DNA of 64,000 bases, from the NCBI RefSeq assembly GCF_042678485.1, contig NZ_JBHTKR010000005.1, forward strand, positions 62,001 to 126,000, written 5' to 3'. The notes under the pieces are model-generated. The model worked only from the letters and a program-made list of their open reading frames with translations, searched no databases and was not told where the DNA came from. The stretch comes from Seohaeicola saemankumensis (GTDB lineage: Bacteria; Pseudomonadota; Alphaproteobacteria; Rhodobacterales; Rhodobacteraceae). The stretch's first letter is position 1; the number at the start of each line of letters is the position of its first letter. The position numbers and the translations under genes are program-made. Shown here one piece after another: positions 51,503 through 59,308 of this stretch.

Positions 51503-51949
51503 TCAAGCGCGACAGGCGACAGGCTGCATGATTTCCAGCAGACGTGAATTGCCGCAGACCAGCGCATCCAGCGTGATGTCGTCAAGATGGGCATAAAAGG
51601 CTTCGGCCGCATCGGCCACCGCGATCCGCAACCGGCAGGCTTCGACCAGCGGGCAGGTGTTGTCCACATCGGCAAAGCATTCGGTCAGTGGCACCTGGCT
51701 TTCCAGCGCGCGAAAGACATCCCCGATGCGGATATCGGCCATCGGCCGACCCAGCATCACCCCGCCTTTGCGCCCGCGCTGTGTATGCAGGTAACCCAAC
51801 TGCCCCAACTGGTTGATCACCTGCGCCAGATGGTTCTCGGAGGTATTGCAACATTGCGCGATCTCGGATTTCGTGACCAGGCGGTCCTGATGCGCCGCGC
51901 AATACATCAGCACCCGCATGGCAAGATTGGTTCTTTTCGTGATACGCAT
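51503..51949 (-). CDS. Rrf2-family regulator, NsrR-like
   Basis: A 148-residue Rrf2-type regulator. The winged helix reads RITKRTNLAMRVLMYCAAHQ, then KSEIAQCCNTSENHLAQVIN and the wing QRGRKGGVMLG. Three cysteines, Cys91, Cys99 and Cys105 (ECFADVDNTCPLVEAC), have the same spacing as the iron-sulfur ligands of Bacillus NsrR (92/100/106, from memory), suggesting a nitric-oxide or Fe-S sensor. Start at 51949. An FNR-like dyad lies 61 bases upstream. It ends 77 bases before the glycine riboswitch; readthrough into gcvTHP cannot be excluded. Confidence 0.9.
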   Translation of the reverse strand: MRITKRTNLAMRVLMYCAAHQDRLVTKSEIAQCCNTSENHLAQVINQLGQLGYLHTQRGRKGGVMLGRPMADIRIGDVFRALESQVPLTECFADVDNTCPLVEACRLRIAVADAAEAFYAHLDDITLDALVCGNSRLLEIMQPVACRA

Positions 51950-52009
51950 GGCAGCCTCATCCCTCTTTGTGGGCGCGGCCCAGAATGCCCGCATTCCACG
52001 GCACGGGGT

Positions 52010-52023
52010 TTGACATGGATCAA
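52010..52023. promoter_or_regulatory. FNR/CRP-type dyad TTGAC-ATGG-ATCAA
   Basis: One base from a perfect TTGAT-N4-ATCAA. It lies between the divergent Rrf2 (start 51949) and cyclotransferase-like (start 52042) genes. The centre is 25 bases before the cyclotransferase start and 67 bases upstream of the Rrf2 start. The core is identical to that at 26425-26438. Confidence 0.55.
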
Positions 52024-52041
52024 CAGGACCGGATTACTTGC

Positions 52042-52623
52042 ATGAAAGATGTGTTTTTCTTTGGCTATGGCTCGCTGGTCAACCGCGCCACGCATGATTA
52101 CCGGCAGGCCCGCGCCGCAACCCTGCCCGGCTGGCGGCGCGCCTGGCGGCATACCGCCCTGCGGCCCGTGGCCTTCCTGACAGCCGAACCCGATCCCGTC
52201 ACCACCATCGAGGGGCTGATCGCCACCGTGCCGGGGGCGGACTGGACCGCCCTTGATGCGCGCGAGGCCGCCTATGACCGCCATCCGGTCTGCGATGACG
52301 TGCGGCATGATCTGTCACCGCGCCCGCCCGTGTCAGTTTATGCGATCCCGCAGGATCGCCAGCGCGCCCCGACCGAGGCCTATCCGGTTCTGCTCAGCTA
52401 TCTCGACGTCGTGGTGCAGGGCTATGCACGCGAATTCGGCCCCGAGGGCGTGGCGCGTTTCTTCGCCACCACAACCGGATGGGAGGCGCCGATCCTTGAT
52501 GACCGCGCGTCCCCCGTCTATCCGCGCCACCAGCGGCTGACCACAGCCGAACGCGCCATGACCGACGCCCATCTGGACCGTCTGGGCGCACGGATCATCA
52601 CCGCGCGCCCGGCCGGTCTGTAA
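52042..52623 (+). CDS. Gamma-glutamylcyclotransferase-like (AIG2/GGCT) protein
   Basis: A 193-residue protein. The family entry motif FFFGYGSLVNRATHDY, which holds the substrate-binding YGSL loop, is right at the N-terminus, followed by LPGWRRAWRHT and AVAT-like IEGLIATVPGADWTALDARE. The residues AREAAYDR include the region of the catalytic Glu in this fold. Members cleave gamma-glutamyl dipeptides or other amide-linked glutamates; the substrate is not evident. ATG at 52042 is preferred because the fold begins there; ATG at 52015 would overlap the FNR-like site. Confidence 0.8.
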   Translation: MKDVFFFGYGSLVNRATHDYRQARAATLPGWRRAWRHTALRPVAFLTAEPDPVTTIEGLIATVPGADWTALDAREAAYDRHPVCDDVRHDLSPRPPVSVYAIPQDRQRAPTEAYPVLLSYLDVVVQGYAREFGPEGVARFFATTTGWEAPILDDRASPVYPRHQRLTTAERAMTDAHLDRLGARIITARPAGL

Positions 52624-52630
52624 GCCATCC

Positions 52631-52703
52631 ATTTCTTCTTGCCTGAAATATCCTCGGGGGGGATCGTCGAACTCTGTTCGACGTGGGGGGCAGACAGCCC
52701 CCC
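52631..52703 (+). repeat. Intergenic structured repeat, copy B
   Basis: Head TTTCTTCTTGCCTGAAATAT then CCTCGGGGGG; hairpin 1 CGTCGAAC-TCT-GTTCGACG (52665-52683); hairpin 2 GGGGGGC-AGACA-GCCCCCC (52685-52703). Head and hairpin order match copy A, but the hairpin 1 arms differ in sequence while staying paired. It lies between convergent genes. Confidence 0.75.
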
Positions 52704-52721
52704 TTCCCCGGCCCGCAAGGA

Positions 52722-54047
52722 TCACCCCCGCGCGCGGATCACCTGCAACAGCGGCATCAACGCGCCCATGTCGGGCCCATGCGCCTGACCGGTCAGCGCC
52801 AGGCGCAGCGGCATGAACAGCCCCTTGCCCTTGCGGCCTGTCGCCTCTTTCACGGCTGCGGTCCACTGACCCCAGGTCTGGTCGTCGAACGGGCCTTCGG
52901 GCAGCAGCGCCAGGGCCTGCGCCACGAAGTTGCGATCTTCCTCGGCGATCACCGGCGCGGCCCCGTCACGGCAGAGCGCCCACCATCCGGCCAGATCGGC
53001 GCGGGTGGTGATGTTGTCGCGCGCCACCTCCCAGAACCGAGGGGCCAGCGCCGCAGGCACCCCCAACGCGGCCAGATCGGCGGACACTGCCTCAAGCGGC
53101 AGCGTCTGCAGATGTTTCGCGGTCAGCGGGAACAGGTCCTGCTCATCGAACTTCGTCGGGGCCGCGCCAAAGCGGGTGATGTCGAAGCCCTCGATCAGCT
53201 CATCCATGTTGCCGCGCAATTCGACCGGGTCCGACGATCCCAGCCGCGCCATCAGCGACAGCAGGGCCATCGGCTCCACGCCCTGCGCGCGCAGGTCCTT
53301 GATCGACAGCGCGCCCAGCCGTTTCGACAGCGCCTCGCCCTGCGGGCCGGTCAGCAGCGAATGATGGGCAAAGCTGGGCACGGCGCCACCCAGCGCCTGG
53401 ATGATCTGGATCTGGGTCGCCGTATTGGTCACATGGTCCGAGCCGCGCACGATATGGGTGACACCCATGTCCGTGTCATCCACGACCGAGGCCAGCGTAT
53501 AAAGCACCTGCCCATCCGCACGGATCAGCACCGGGTCCGAGACCGAGGCCGCATCGATCGAGATCGGCCCAAGGATGCCATCGGTCCATTCGATCCGTTC
53601 CTGATCCAGCTTGAAGCGCCAGTAGCCCTCGCGCCCCTCGGCGCGAAAGGCGGCCTTCTGATCCTCGGTCAGACCCAGATGCGCGCGGTCATAGACCGGA
53701 GGTTTACCCATGTTCAGCTGTTTCTTGCGCTTGAGGTCCAGCTCGGTCGGGGTCTCGAACACCTCGTAGAAGCGGCCCATGGCGCGCAGGCTGTCAGCGG
53801 CCTCGGCATAGCGGTCAAGGCGCAGCGACTGCCGCTCGATCCGGTCCCATTCCAGACCCAGCCATTCCAGGTCGCGCTTGAGCTGGTCGACATATTCCTC
53901 TTTCGACCGTTCCTGATCCGTGTCGTCGATCCGCAGGATGAAGGTACCGCCTGATTTGCGGGCGATCAGGTAGTTCATCAGCGCGGTGCGCAGGTTGCCC
54001 ACATGGATGTAGCCTGTGGGCGATGGGGCGAAACGGGTCGTGGTCAT
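52722..54047 (-). CDS. gltX: Glutamate--tRNA ligase
   Basis: A 441-residue class I GluRS. HIGH-type motif is RFAPSPTGYIHVGNLRTAL near residue 5 and the KMSKS equivalent is ALSKRLGALS. It also has FILRIDDTDQERSK and VRGSDHVTNTATQIQIIQAL. It charges tRNA-Glu. Many alphaproteobacteria carry two GltX proteins, one misacylating tRNA-Gln; the SKRLG form and compact C-terminal anticodon domain do not decide which this is. Start at 54047 follows CAGGAGATGTCCCC. It is divergent from the MBL hydrolase gene. Confidence 0.94.
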   Translation of the reverse strand: MTTTRFAPSPTGYIHVGNLRTALMNYLIARKSGGTFILRIDDTDQERSKEEYVDQLKRDLEWLGLEWDRIERQSLRLDRYAEAADSLRAMGRFYEVFETPTELDLKRKKQLNMGKPPVYDRAHLGLTEDQKAAFRAEGREGYWRFKLDQERIEWTDGILGPISIDAASVSDPVLIRADGQVLYTLASVVDDTDMGVTHIVRGSDHVTNTATQIQIIQALGGAVPSFAHHSLLTGPQGEALSKRLGALSIKDLRAQGVEPMALLSLMARLGSSDPVELRGNMDELIEGFDITRFGAAPTKFDEQDLFPLTAKHLQTLPLEAVSADLAALGVPAALAPRFWEVARDNITTRADLAGWWALCRDGAAPVIAEEDRNFVAQALALLPEGPFDDQTWGQWTAAVKEATGRKGKGLFMPLRLALTGQAHGPDMGALMPLLQVIRARG

Positions 54048-54217
54048 GGGGACATCTCCTGTTGGCTCGTCCTCTGTCACAGGCCGGGGCATTTGTCCAG
54101 AAATCGCCGCGCGCGGCGGCTTTGACGCATAAAGGCACATCACGTGATCGCGAGCGCACAACCATCGGAAGACAGACGTGCTATCTTGTCGCGTGCAACA
54201 ACATCAGGAGGACCTCG

Positions 54218-55147
54218 ATGACCAAGATCAACATGTCCCGCCGTTCCGTTCTGGCCAGCGCCGCAGCCCTGCCGCTGGCAGGCGTTGCCGCCACCGGAGC
54301 CAAGGCGGCCGCCCCGCTGATGGGTGCGTCGCGCGCACCCTACAACCGTATCAAGCTGGGTGGCTTCGATGTCACCTCGCTGCTGGCGGGCACCCGCACC
54401 GTGCCGGATCCGAACACGATCTTCGGCCTGAACGTCACGCCCGAGGAATTCGCAGCCGCCTCCGATGCCGCGCTAATTCCGACCGATAAATCGCAGTTCT
54501 TCTTCACACCCACCGTGATCAATACCGGCGCGGAACTGGTGCTGTTCGACACCGGCCTGAACGGCGCGGGCATCACCGCGGCGCTGGCGGCCGCAGGCTA
54601 TACGCCCGACCAGATCGATGTGGTCGTGCTGACCCACATGCATGGCGATCACATCGGCGGCCTGATGACCGATGGCGCCCCGACCTTCCCGAATGCGCGC
54701 TATGTAACCGGGTCGGCAGAGTTCGACCACTGGAACGGCACCGACAATGAGGGCTTTGCCAACAACGTCCGCCCGATGGCCGAAAAGACCGAGATGATCG
54801 GCGACGGCGGCACTGTCGCATCGGGCATCACCAGCATGGCGGCCTTCGGCCACACGCCCGGTCACATGACCTACATGATCGAAAGCGAAGGCCAGCAACT
54901 GGTGCTGGGCGCCGATTTCGCCAACCACTATGTCTGGTCGCTGGCCCATCCCGATTGGGAAGTGCGCTTCGACATGGACAAGCAGGCTGCCGCAGCGACA
55001 CGCCGCAGCATCCTTGGCATGCTGGCCGCAGACCGCATTCCCTTCATCGGTTACCACATGCCCTTCCCGGCACTGGGGTATGTCGAAGCGCGCGGCGAAG
55101 GCTTCCACTACGTTCCTGCAAGTTACCAGTTCGTGATGGACAGCTGA
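54218..55147 (+). CDS. Exported MBL-fold metallo-hydrolase
   Basis: A 309-residue protein with a Tat leader (SRRSVLASAAALPLAGVAAT G, cleavage near AKA-A) and a metallo-beta-lactamase fold. The zinc motif is LTHMHGDHIGG (HxHxDH), followed by FGHTPGHMTYM with the third His, LVLGADFANHY with the bridging Asp, and a C-terminal YHMPFPALGYV His. This arrangement is that of the MBL hydrolases related to quorum-quenching lactonases. Substrate is unknown. Start ATG follows CAGGAGGACCTCG. A strong terminator follows. Confidence 0.9.
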   Translation: MTKINMSRRSVLASAAALPLAGVAATGAKAAAPLMGASRAPYNRIKLGGFDVTSLLAGTRTVPDPNTIFGLNVTPEEFAAASDAALIPTDKSQFFFTPTVINTGAELVLFDTGLNGAGITAALAAAGYTPDQIDVVVLTHMHGDHIGGLMTDGAPTFPNARYVTGSAEFDHWNGTDNEGFANNVRPMAEKTEMIGDGGTVASGITSMAAFGHTPGHMTYMIESEGQQLVLGADFANHYVWSLAHPDWEVRFDMDKQAAAATRRSILGMLAADRIPFIGYHMPFPALGYVEARGEGFHYVPASYQFVMDS

Positions 55148-55184
55148 TCCAGAGTACCAAGACGTTACCGGCTGTCCGGAACGG

Positions 55185-55220
55185 CGCGCCATCCTCCCTC
55201 GGGGGTGGCGCGTTTTTTTT
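55185..55220 (+). terminator. Rho-independent terminator after MBL hydrolase gene
   Basis: CGCGCCA (55185-55191) pairs with TGGCGCG (55206-55212), with an inner CCTCCC/GGGG pairing, followed by eight T. It lies 38 bases past the stop. Confidence 0.92.
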
Positions 55221-55234
55221 AATGGCTTGCCGCG

Positions 55235-56380
55235 TCAGACCGATGCGATGAACCGCGCCGCGACGGAGCCGCTCATATGGGTGATCCGCCCGCCCGCGAT
55301 GGTGGCGCCGACATGACCTGTGTGGTCCATGACCACCAGATCGGCGCGCAGGCCGGGCAGCAATGCGCCGCGATCCGCCAGCCCCAGCAGCCGCGCGGGT
55401 CCCGCCGCGACCAGATCCCAGGCCGCTGGCAGGCCAAGCGTATCCGCCAGCATCAGCGCCGCCTGTCGCGGTGCCGGGTAGTGATAGTCCGAGGCAAGCG
55501 CATCGCAGAGCCCATGCGCGACCAGATCGGACGCAGAAACATTGCCGGAATGCGAGCCGCCCCGCACCACATTGGGCGCGCCCAGCACGATCCTGTCGCC
55601 CCCCGCCCGCGCCGCTTCGGCGGCGATGCGGGTTTCGGGAAATTCCGACACCGCTGCACCGCGCCCGCGCCAATCGCGGCGCGCCTCGGCCGTGGCATCG
55701 TCATGACTGCCCAGAATCGCGCCCATCGCCTGCAATTGCGCGCTCAGGTCGTTCAACGCCGTTGGTACCTGCGCGGACTGATCATGCAGCTGTTGCATCA
55801 GGCGCAGGTGTTCATCCGGGCTACGCCCGCTTTTCAACGCCTGCCCTGTCAGACGCGGCGGGCGTTTGCCTGCCGACAGGGCCGCATGGGGCAGGTGGTC
55901 GTTGAACACGACATAGCCTATTGCGTACCGCGCGACGGTGTCCGCGATGGCGGGATAATCCGCCAACAGATGCGTCTCGACCCGCAATTGCGCGCGCAGG
56001 TCGGTGCCAAGCCCGCGATGCGCCGCCAGCACCTCCAGCAAGCGCCGCGCGAAGTCCGGCCCGCGCATCCCGCCTTCCCAGCTCCAGAACTGCGCCAGCA
56101 CGGCCGTCGTGATCCCGTTCGCGGCCAGCTCGGCCTCGGCCGACGCAAGCCCCTGCCCCAGATCACGCATCGCACCACGCCGCGGGGCCAGATGCCGCTC
56201 GAACCCGTCCCCGTGCACGTCGACGATACCGGGCAGCACGCGGAACCCCGTCAGATCGACCCGGCGCGGTTGCGGGTCCGCCACGATCCGCCCCCCGGCC
56301 AGCGACAGCGGCACATGGTCAAGGCCACCGGGCAGCAACACCTCGGCCCCGGTCAGGGTCAGGGCCAGCGCCCCGGTCAT
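55235..56380 (-). CDS. phnM: PhnM-like phosphonate-metabolism diphosphatase (orphan)
   Basis: A 381-residue amidohydrolase-superfamily protein of the PhnM type. PhnM removes pyrophosphate from alpha-D-ribose 1-methylphosphonate 5-triphosphate. The metal motif is GIVDVHGDGFERHLAPR; PhnM blocks are ILGSHDDATAEARRDWRGRG, then SEFPET and IVLGAPNVVRGGSHSGNVSA, and LASDYHYPAP. The ATG overlaps the TGA of the upstream esterase (ATGA), so the two are translationally coupled. No other phn/C-P lyase gene is in the window, so it may act on a different phosphate anhydride or serve phn genes elsewhere. Confidence 0.87.
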   Translation of the reverse strand: MTGALALTLTGAEVLLPGGLDHVPLSLAGGRIVADPQPRRVDLTGFRVLPGIVDVHGDGFERHLAPRRGAMRDLGQGLASAEAELAANGITTAVLAQFWSWEGGMRGPDFARRLLEVLAAHRGLGTDLRAQLRVETHLLADYPAIADTVARYAIGYVVFNDHLPHAALSAGKRPPRLTGQALKSGRSPDEHLRLMQQLHDQSAQVPTALNDLSAQLQAMGAILGSHDDATAEARRDWRGRGAAVSEFPETRIAAEAARAGGDRIVLGAPNVVRGGSHSGNVSASDLVAHGLCDALASDYHYPAPRQAALMLADTLGLPAAWDLVAAGPARLLGLADRGALLPGLRADLVVMDHTGHVGATIAGGRITHMSGSVAARFIASV

Positions 56381-57162
56381 TCCAGCACCGGCAGCGCCAT
56401 CACCGCCTGACCCCATGTGATCGAGCGATCGAAGGCGCCATGGCGCAGGAACGCCAGCGTCTGCGCGATCACCAGCGGGTTGTTCATCATGAAGGTATGG
56501 GTGACATGCAGCACGATATGATCGGCCATGCCTTCGACCTTGGTCGTCTCGACCGACACCTTGCCATCGTCCGGCCCGTCGATCATCGCCGAAAAGACCG
56601 GGTTCAGCGACCTGTCCCCCGCGATCACGCCAAGATCGAAATCCACCGGCGGCAAATGCGCCGGCACCCCTTTTGCACCCGTGCGCAACTGCTTGCCGGC
56701 GGGCCCGTTCAGCCAGCCGAATGCCTCCAGATCGCCCATCGCGTCGACCAGCTCGGATCCGGCATTCGGCGGGGCCAGCATGACAACCCGGCCCAGCCGT
56801 TCCGGCCGGTTTGCGGTCATCCAGACGCGCGTCAGGATACCCCCCATCGAATGGGTGACGATATGAATGGTCCGGTCGCCACAGGCCGCAATCGCGCCCG
56901 GCAGCACCTGCGTCGCCAGATTGATGATCGTTTCCTCGGTCGAGGGATAGCCGGGATTGACCACCTTGAAGCCTTCGGCCTCGAACACCTCCTCCATCAG
57001 CAGAAAAGAGGCTTCGGTGCGGGCCAGACCATGCAGCATGATCACACAGTCCCCGGCCTGCGCGCCCTCACCCGCGGACAGGGGTTGCGCGGCCGGGGCC
57101 TGTGACAGGCTCAGCATGGCCAGAAAAGATGCGATGGCGTATTTCAGTGGATGGCGTTTCAT
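56377..57162 (-). CDS. Exported lipase/esterase, alpha/beta hydrolase (PGAP1/EstA-like)
   Basis: A 261-residue periplasmic hydrolase. Signal peptide KYAIASFLAMLSLSQAPAAQ is followed by CVIMLHGLARTEASF (oxyanion region) and the nucleophile elbow IVTHSMGGILTRVW. NPGYPSTEETI and LAPPNAGSELVDAMG are typical of the group of small lipases that resemble PGAP1/lipase class 2. The catalytic His is probably in VLHVTHTFMMNNP. Likely substrates are lipid or short-chain esters. Start at 57162. It overlaps phnM at its stop and is divergent from the Nudix gene. Confidence 0.87.
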   Translation of the reverse strand: MKRHPLKYAIASFLAMLSLSQAPAAQPLSAGEGAQAGDCVIMLHGLARTEASFLLMEEVFEAEGFKVVNPGYPSTEETIINLATQVLPGAIAACGDRTIHIVTHSMGGILTRVWMTANRPERLGRVVMLAPPNAGSELVDAMGDLEAFGWLNGPAGKQLRTGAKGVPAHLPPVDFDLGVIAGDRSLNPVFSAMIDGPDDGKVSVETTKVEGMADHIVLHVTHTFMMNNPLVIAQTLAFLRHGAFDRSITWGQAVMALPVLE

Positions 57163-57218
57163 GCCAGACAGATAGTCGCCTTTGCCACGCTGCAAAAGCC
57201 CAATCCGCCCGAGGTCAG

Positions 57219-57662
57219 ATGCCGCAGCCAAGACTTGCCACACGCGCCGTGATCCTGCACGACAACCGGCTTTTGCTGGTCAATGCCTATCGCGATCCCG
57301 GATCGGACCTGTGGTGCGCGCCAGGCGGCGGGGCCGAGATGGGCCAGTCGCTGCCGGACAACCTGGCCCGCGAGGTGCATGAGGAAACCGGGCTGACCAT
57401 CCGCGTCGGCCCGCCCTGCCTGGTGAACGAGTTTCACGATCCCGCGGGCGGCTTTCACCAGGTCGAGGTGTTCTTTCGCGCCACCATCACCGCTGGCCGG
57501 TTGACCGAAGACTGGATCGACCCCGAAGGCATCGTCAGCCGACGCCGCCTTGTCACGCGCGAAGAGATGCAGGGTCTGCGGTTCAAGCCCGACAGCCTGC
57601 CGCATGTCGCCTGGGCACGGGGCTTCGGCTATGACCCGCTGGAACTGATCCTCCCAGGCTGA
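57219..57662 (+). CDS. Nudix hydrolase
   Basis: A 147-residue Nudix protein. The Nudix box GGGAEMGQSL then PDNLAREVHEETGL satisfies Gx5Ex7REUxEExGU, and WCAPGGG precedes it. The beta-strand VNEFHDPAGGFHQVEVFFRA follows. It hydrolyses a nucleoside-diphosphate-linked substrate in the cytosol; which one is not evident. ATG at 57219 follows GAGGTCAG. It converges with the GNAT gene (21 bases between stops). Confidence 0.93.
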   Translation: MPQPRLATRAVILHDNRLLLVNAYRDPGSDLWCAPGGGAEMGQSLPDNLAREVHEETGLTIRVGPPCLVNEFHDPAGGFHQVEVFFRATITAGRLTEDWIDPEGIVSRRRLVTREEMQGLRFKPDSLPHVAWARGFGYDPLELILPG

Positions 57663-57683
57663 GGCCGAAGGGCCGTGCGCGGT

Positions 57684-58166
57684 TCAGTCCAGCGGCAGAC
57701 CAAGGGGATAGATCAGATCAGCAGTCACCCCGGCCATGCCCGGCCGGATCGGATAGAGCAATGTGCGCCCCGGTTCCGATGGCGTCACAAGGTTCTGCGC
57801 CGCGACATCGGAAAAGCCGAAGCGCCGGAACCAGACGGGATCGCCCACCACGGTCACGGCCTTGGCCCGGTTCTGCCGGGCAAGATCCAGCCCCTGGCGC
57901 ACCAGCTCATCCTCGATCCCGCGCTTGGCACGCCGCGGATGCACGGCCAGCGTCGCAAGGGACCACCATCCCGCCGGACTTTCGTGCCGCGCAAAGCCAA
58001 GATAGCCCTGGATGGTCAGCCCCTCGACCCAGATGAGTTCCAGCGGCATGTCACCGACATCGCGCAAGGTGTCCAGCAGATCGGCCCGTTCGGCCCCACC
58101 GTAACAGCTGATCAGCAACGCGCGCAGTGCATCGCGGTCTTCTGGAAGCACATATCGCAGGCTCAT
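57684..58166 (-). CDS. GNAT-family N-acetyltransferase
   Basis: A 160-residue acetyltransferase fold. It starts SLRYVLPEDRDALRALLISC, has LATLAVHPRRAKRGIEDELV (the acetyl-CoA binding loop, with RRAKRGIG-like Arg-x-x-Gly) and VTVVGDPVWFRRFGFSDVAA, whose P..F..RFGF block is the usual motif of YhbS-like GNAT proteins. Acceptor unknown; cytosolic. Start at 58166. It is upstream in the same orientation of no coupled gene and lies 138 bases from the DMT gene stop. Confidence 0.88.
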   Translation of the reverse strand: MSLRYVLPEDRDALRALLISCYGGAERADLLDTLRDVGDMPLELIWVEGLTIQGYLGFARHESPAGWWSLATLAVHPRRAKRGIEDELVRQGLDLARQNRAKAVTVVGDPVWFRRFGFSDVAAQNLVTPSEPGRTLLYPIRPGMAGVTADLIYPLGLPLD

Positions 58167-58304
58167 GGATCGACCCCTTCCCGTTTTCGGCGCGTCACGC
58201 GCGCGCCCGCAGCGATGTGATCCGGCACAAGGACGCCGTGCCACAAGTCAGGCCGGCTGGCCAACAGGTTGCAGGGGATAACAAACCGTTGAGATGCCCG
58301 AAAA

Positions 58305-59159
58305 TCAGGCGGCTTTGCCCGGCTTCTGCACCTTTTTCACCCCGGACAGCGCCGCCAGGGCCACGCCGCCCAGAACCAGCGCCGACGCCAGGATGAAACG
58401 CAGGCTCATGCCCTCGCCCAGCAGGGCAAGGCCGCCCAGCGCAGCAATCACCGGCACGCAAAGCTGGGCCACCGCCGCGCGCGATGCACCAAGCGCGGGC
58501 AGCACGGCATACCACAGCGCATAGCCGCAACCCGATGTCACAGCCCCCGACAGGATCGCCAGCACCGCGCCCTGGGCCGTGACGGTATCGGGCAGCAGCG
58601 CAAACAGGATCAGCCCCAGGGGCGTGGCCAGGACAAAATTGCCGGCCGTGGCGCGCAGGGGATCTGTCGCCCCCCGGCCCAGCAGGGAATAGATGCCCCA
58701 GCCCAGCGCCGCCGCCGCCATCAACGCGGCCCCCAGCGGATCGGGTGCCGTGGTTCCGGCCGGCCACAGCAGCCAGGCCAGGCCGCACATCGCAAGACCA
58801 GCCCCGGCCCAGCGCCGGACAGGCACCGCCTCGCGCAGGATCAGCGCACCCGCGAACATGGTGATCTGCACGCCGCCGAACAGGATCAGCGCACCCACCC
58901 CGGCGGGCAGGCTGACATAGGCAAAGGAAAACCCCAGCACGTAAAGCGCAAGGCTGCCTGCGCCCGCGGGATCAAGCCGCGGCCGCCATCCGCCGCCCCG
59001 CGCCGCCACCAGAAGCCACAGGCACAGCGCGCCCGAAGCCAGGCGGATCGCCGCGAAGGCGGCAGGGCCGGTCGTGCCATCCTCAAGCGCCATGCGGTTG
59101 AGGATGGAGTTCGCGGCAAAGGCCAGCATGGTCAGGGCGGTCAGAAGGAATAGGCGCAT
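58305..59159 (-). CDS. EamA/DMT-superfamily transporter
   Basis: A 284-residue ten-helix inner-membrane protein of the drug/metabolite transporter superfamily, with two EamA repeats. The first begins LLTALTMLAFAANSILNRMA and the second near GAALMAAAALGWGIYSLLGR. The ALGASRAAVAQLCVPVIAALG helix followed by GGLALLGEGMSLRFILASAL are typical of the second repeat's end. Members export amino acids, purines or other small metabolites; substrate unknown. It ends with a basic cytosolic tail (KKVQKPGKAA). It is divergent from the anchored hydrolase at 59309. Confidence 0.9.
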   Translation of the reverse strand: MRLFLLTALTMLAFAANSILNRMALEDGTTGPAAFAAIRLASGALCLWLLVAARGGGWRPRLDPAGAGSLALYVLGFSFAYVSLPAGVGALILFGGVQITMFAGALILREAVPVRRWAGAGLAMCGLAWLLWPAGTTAPDPLGAALMAAAALGWGIYSLLGRGATDPLRATAGNFVLATPLGLILFALLPDTVTAQGAVLAILSGAVTSGCGYALWYAVLPALGASRAAVAQLCVPVIAALGGLALLGEGMSLRFILASALVLGGVALAALSGVKKVQKPGKAA

Positions 59160-59308
59160 GGCGCATCGCTACCGCATCGGCGCGCGGGACAGAAGACGCA
59201 AAGCGCGCAACCTGTGCGTGACACCCCCAACCGCAGCGACGCTTGATCCACAAGCACGGGCCGGTCTAGGCTGGAGTTCACTTTGAAAGCTCCAGCAAGG
59301 ACAAGCAC

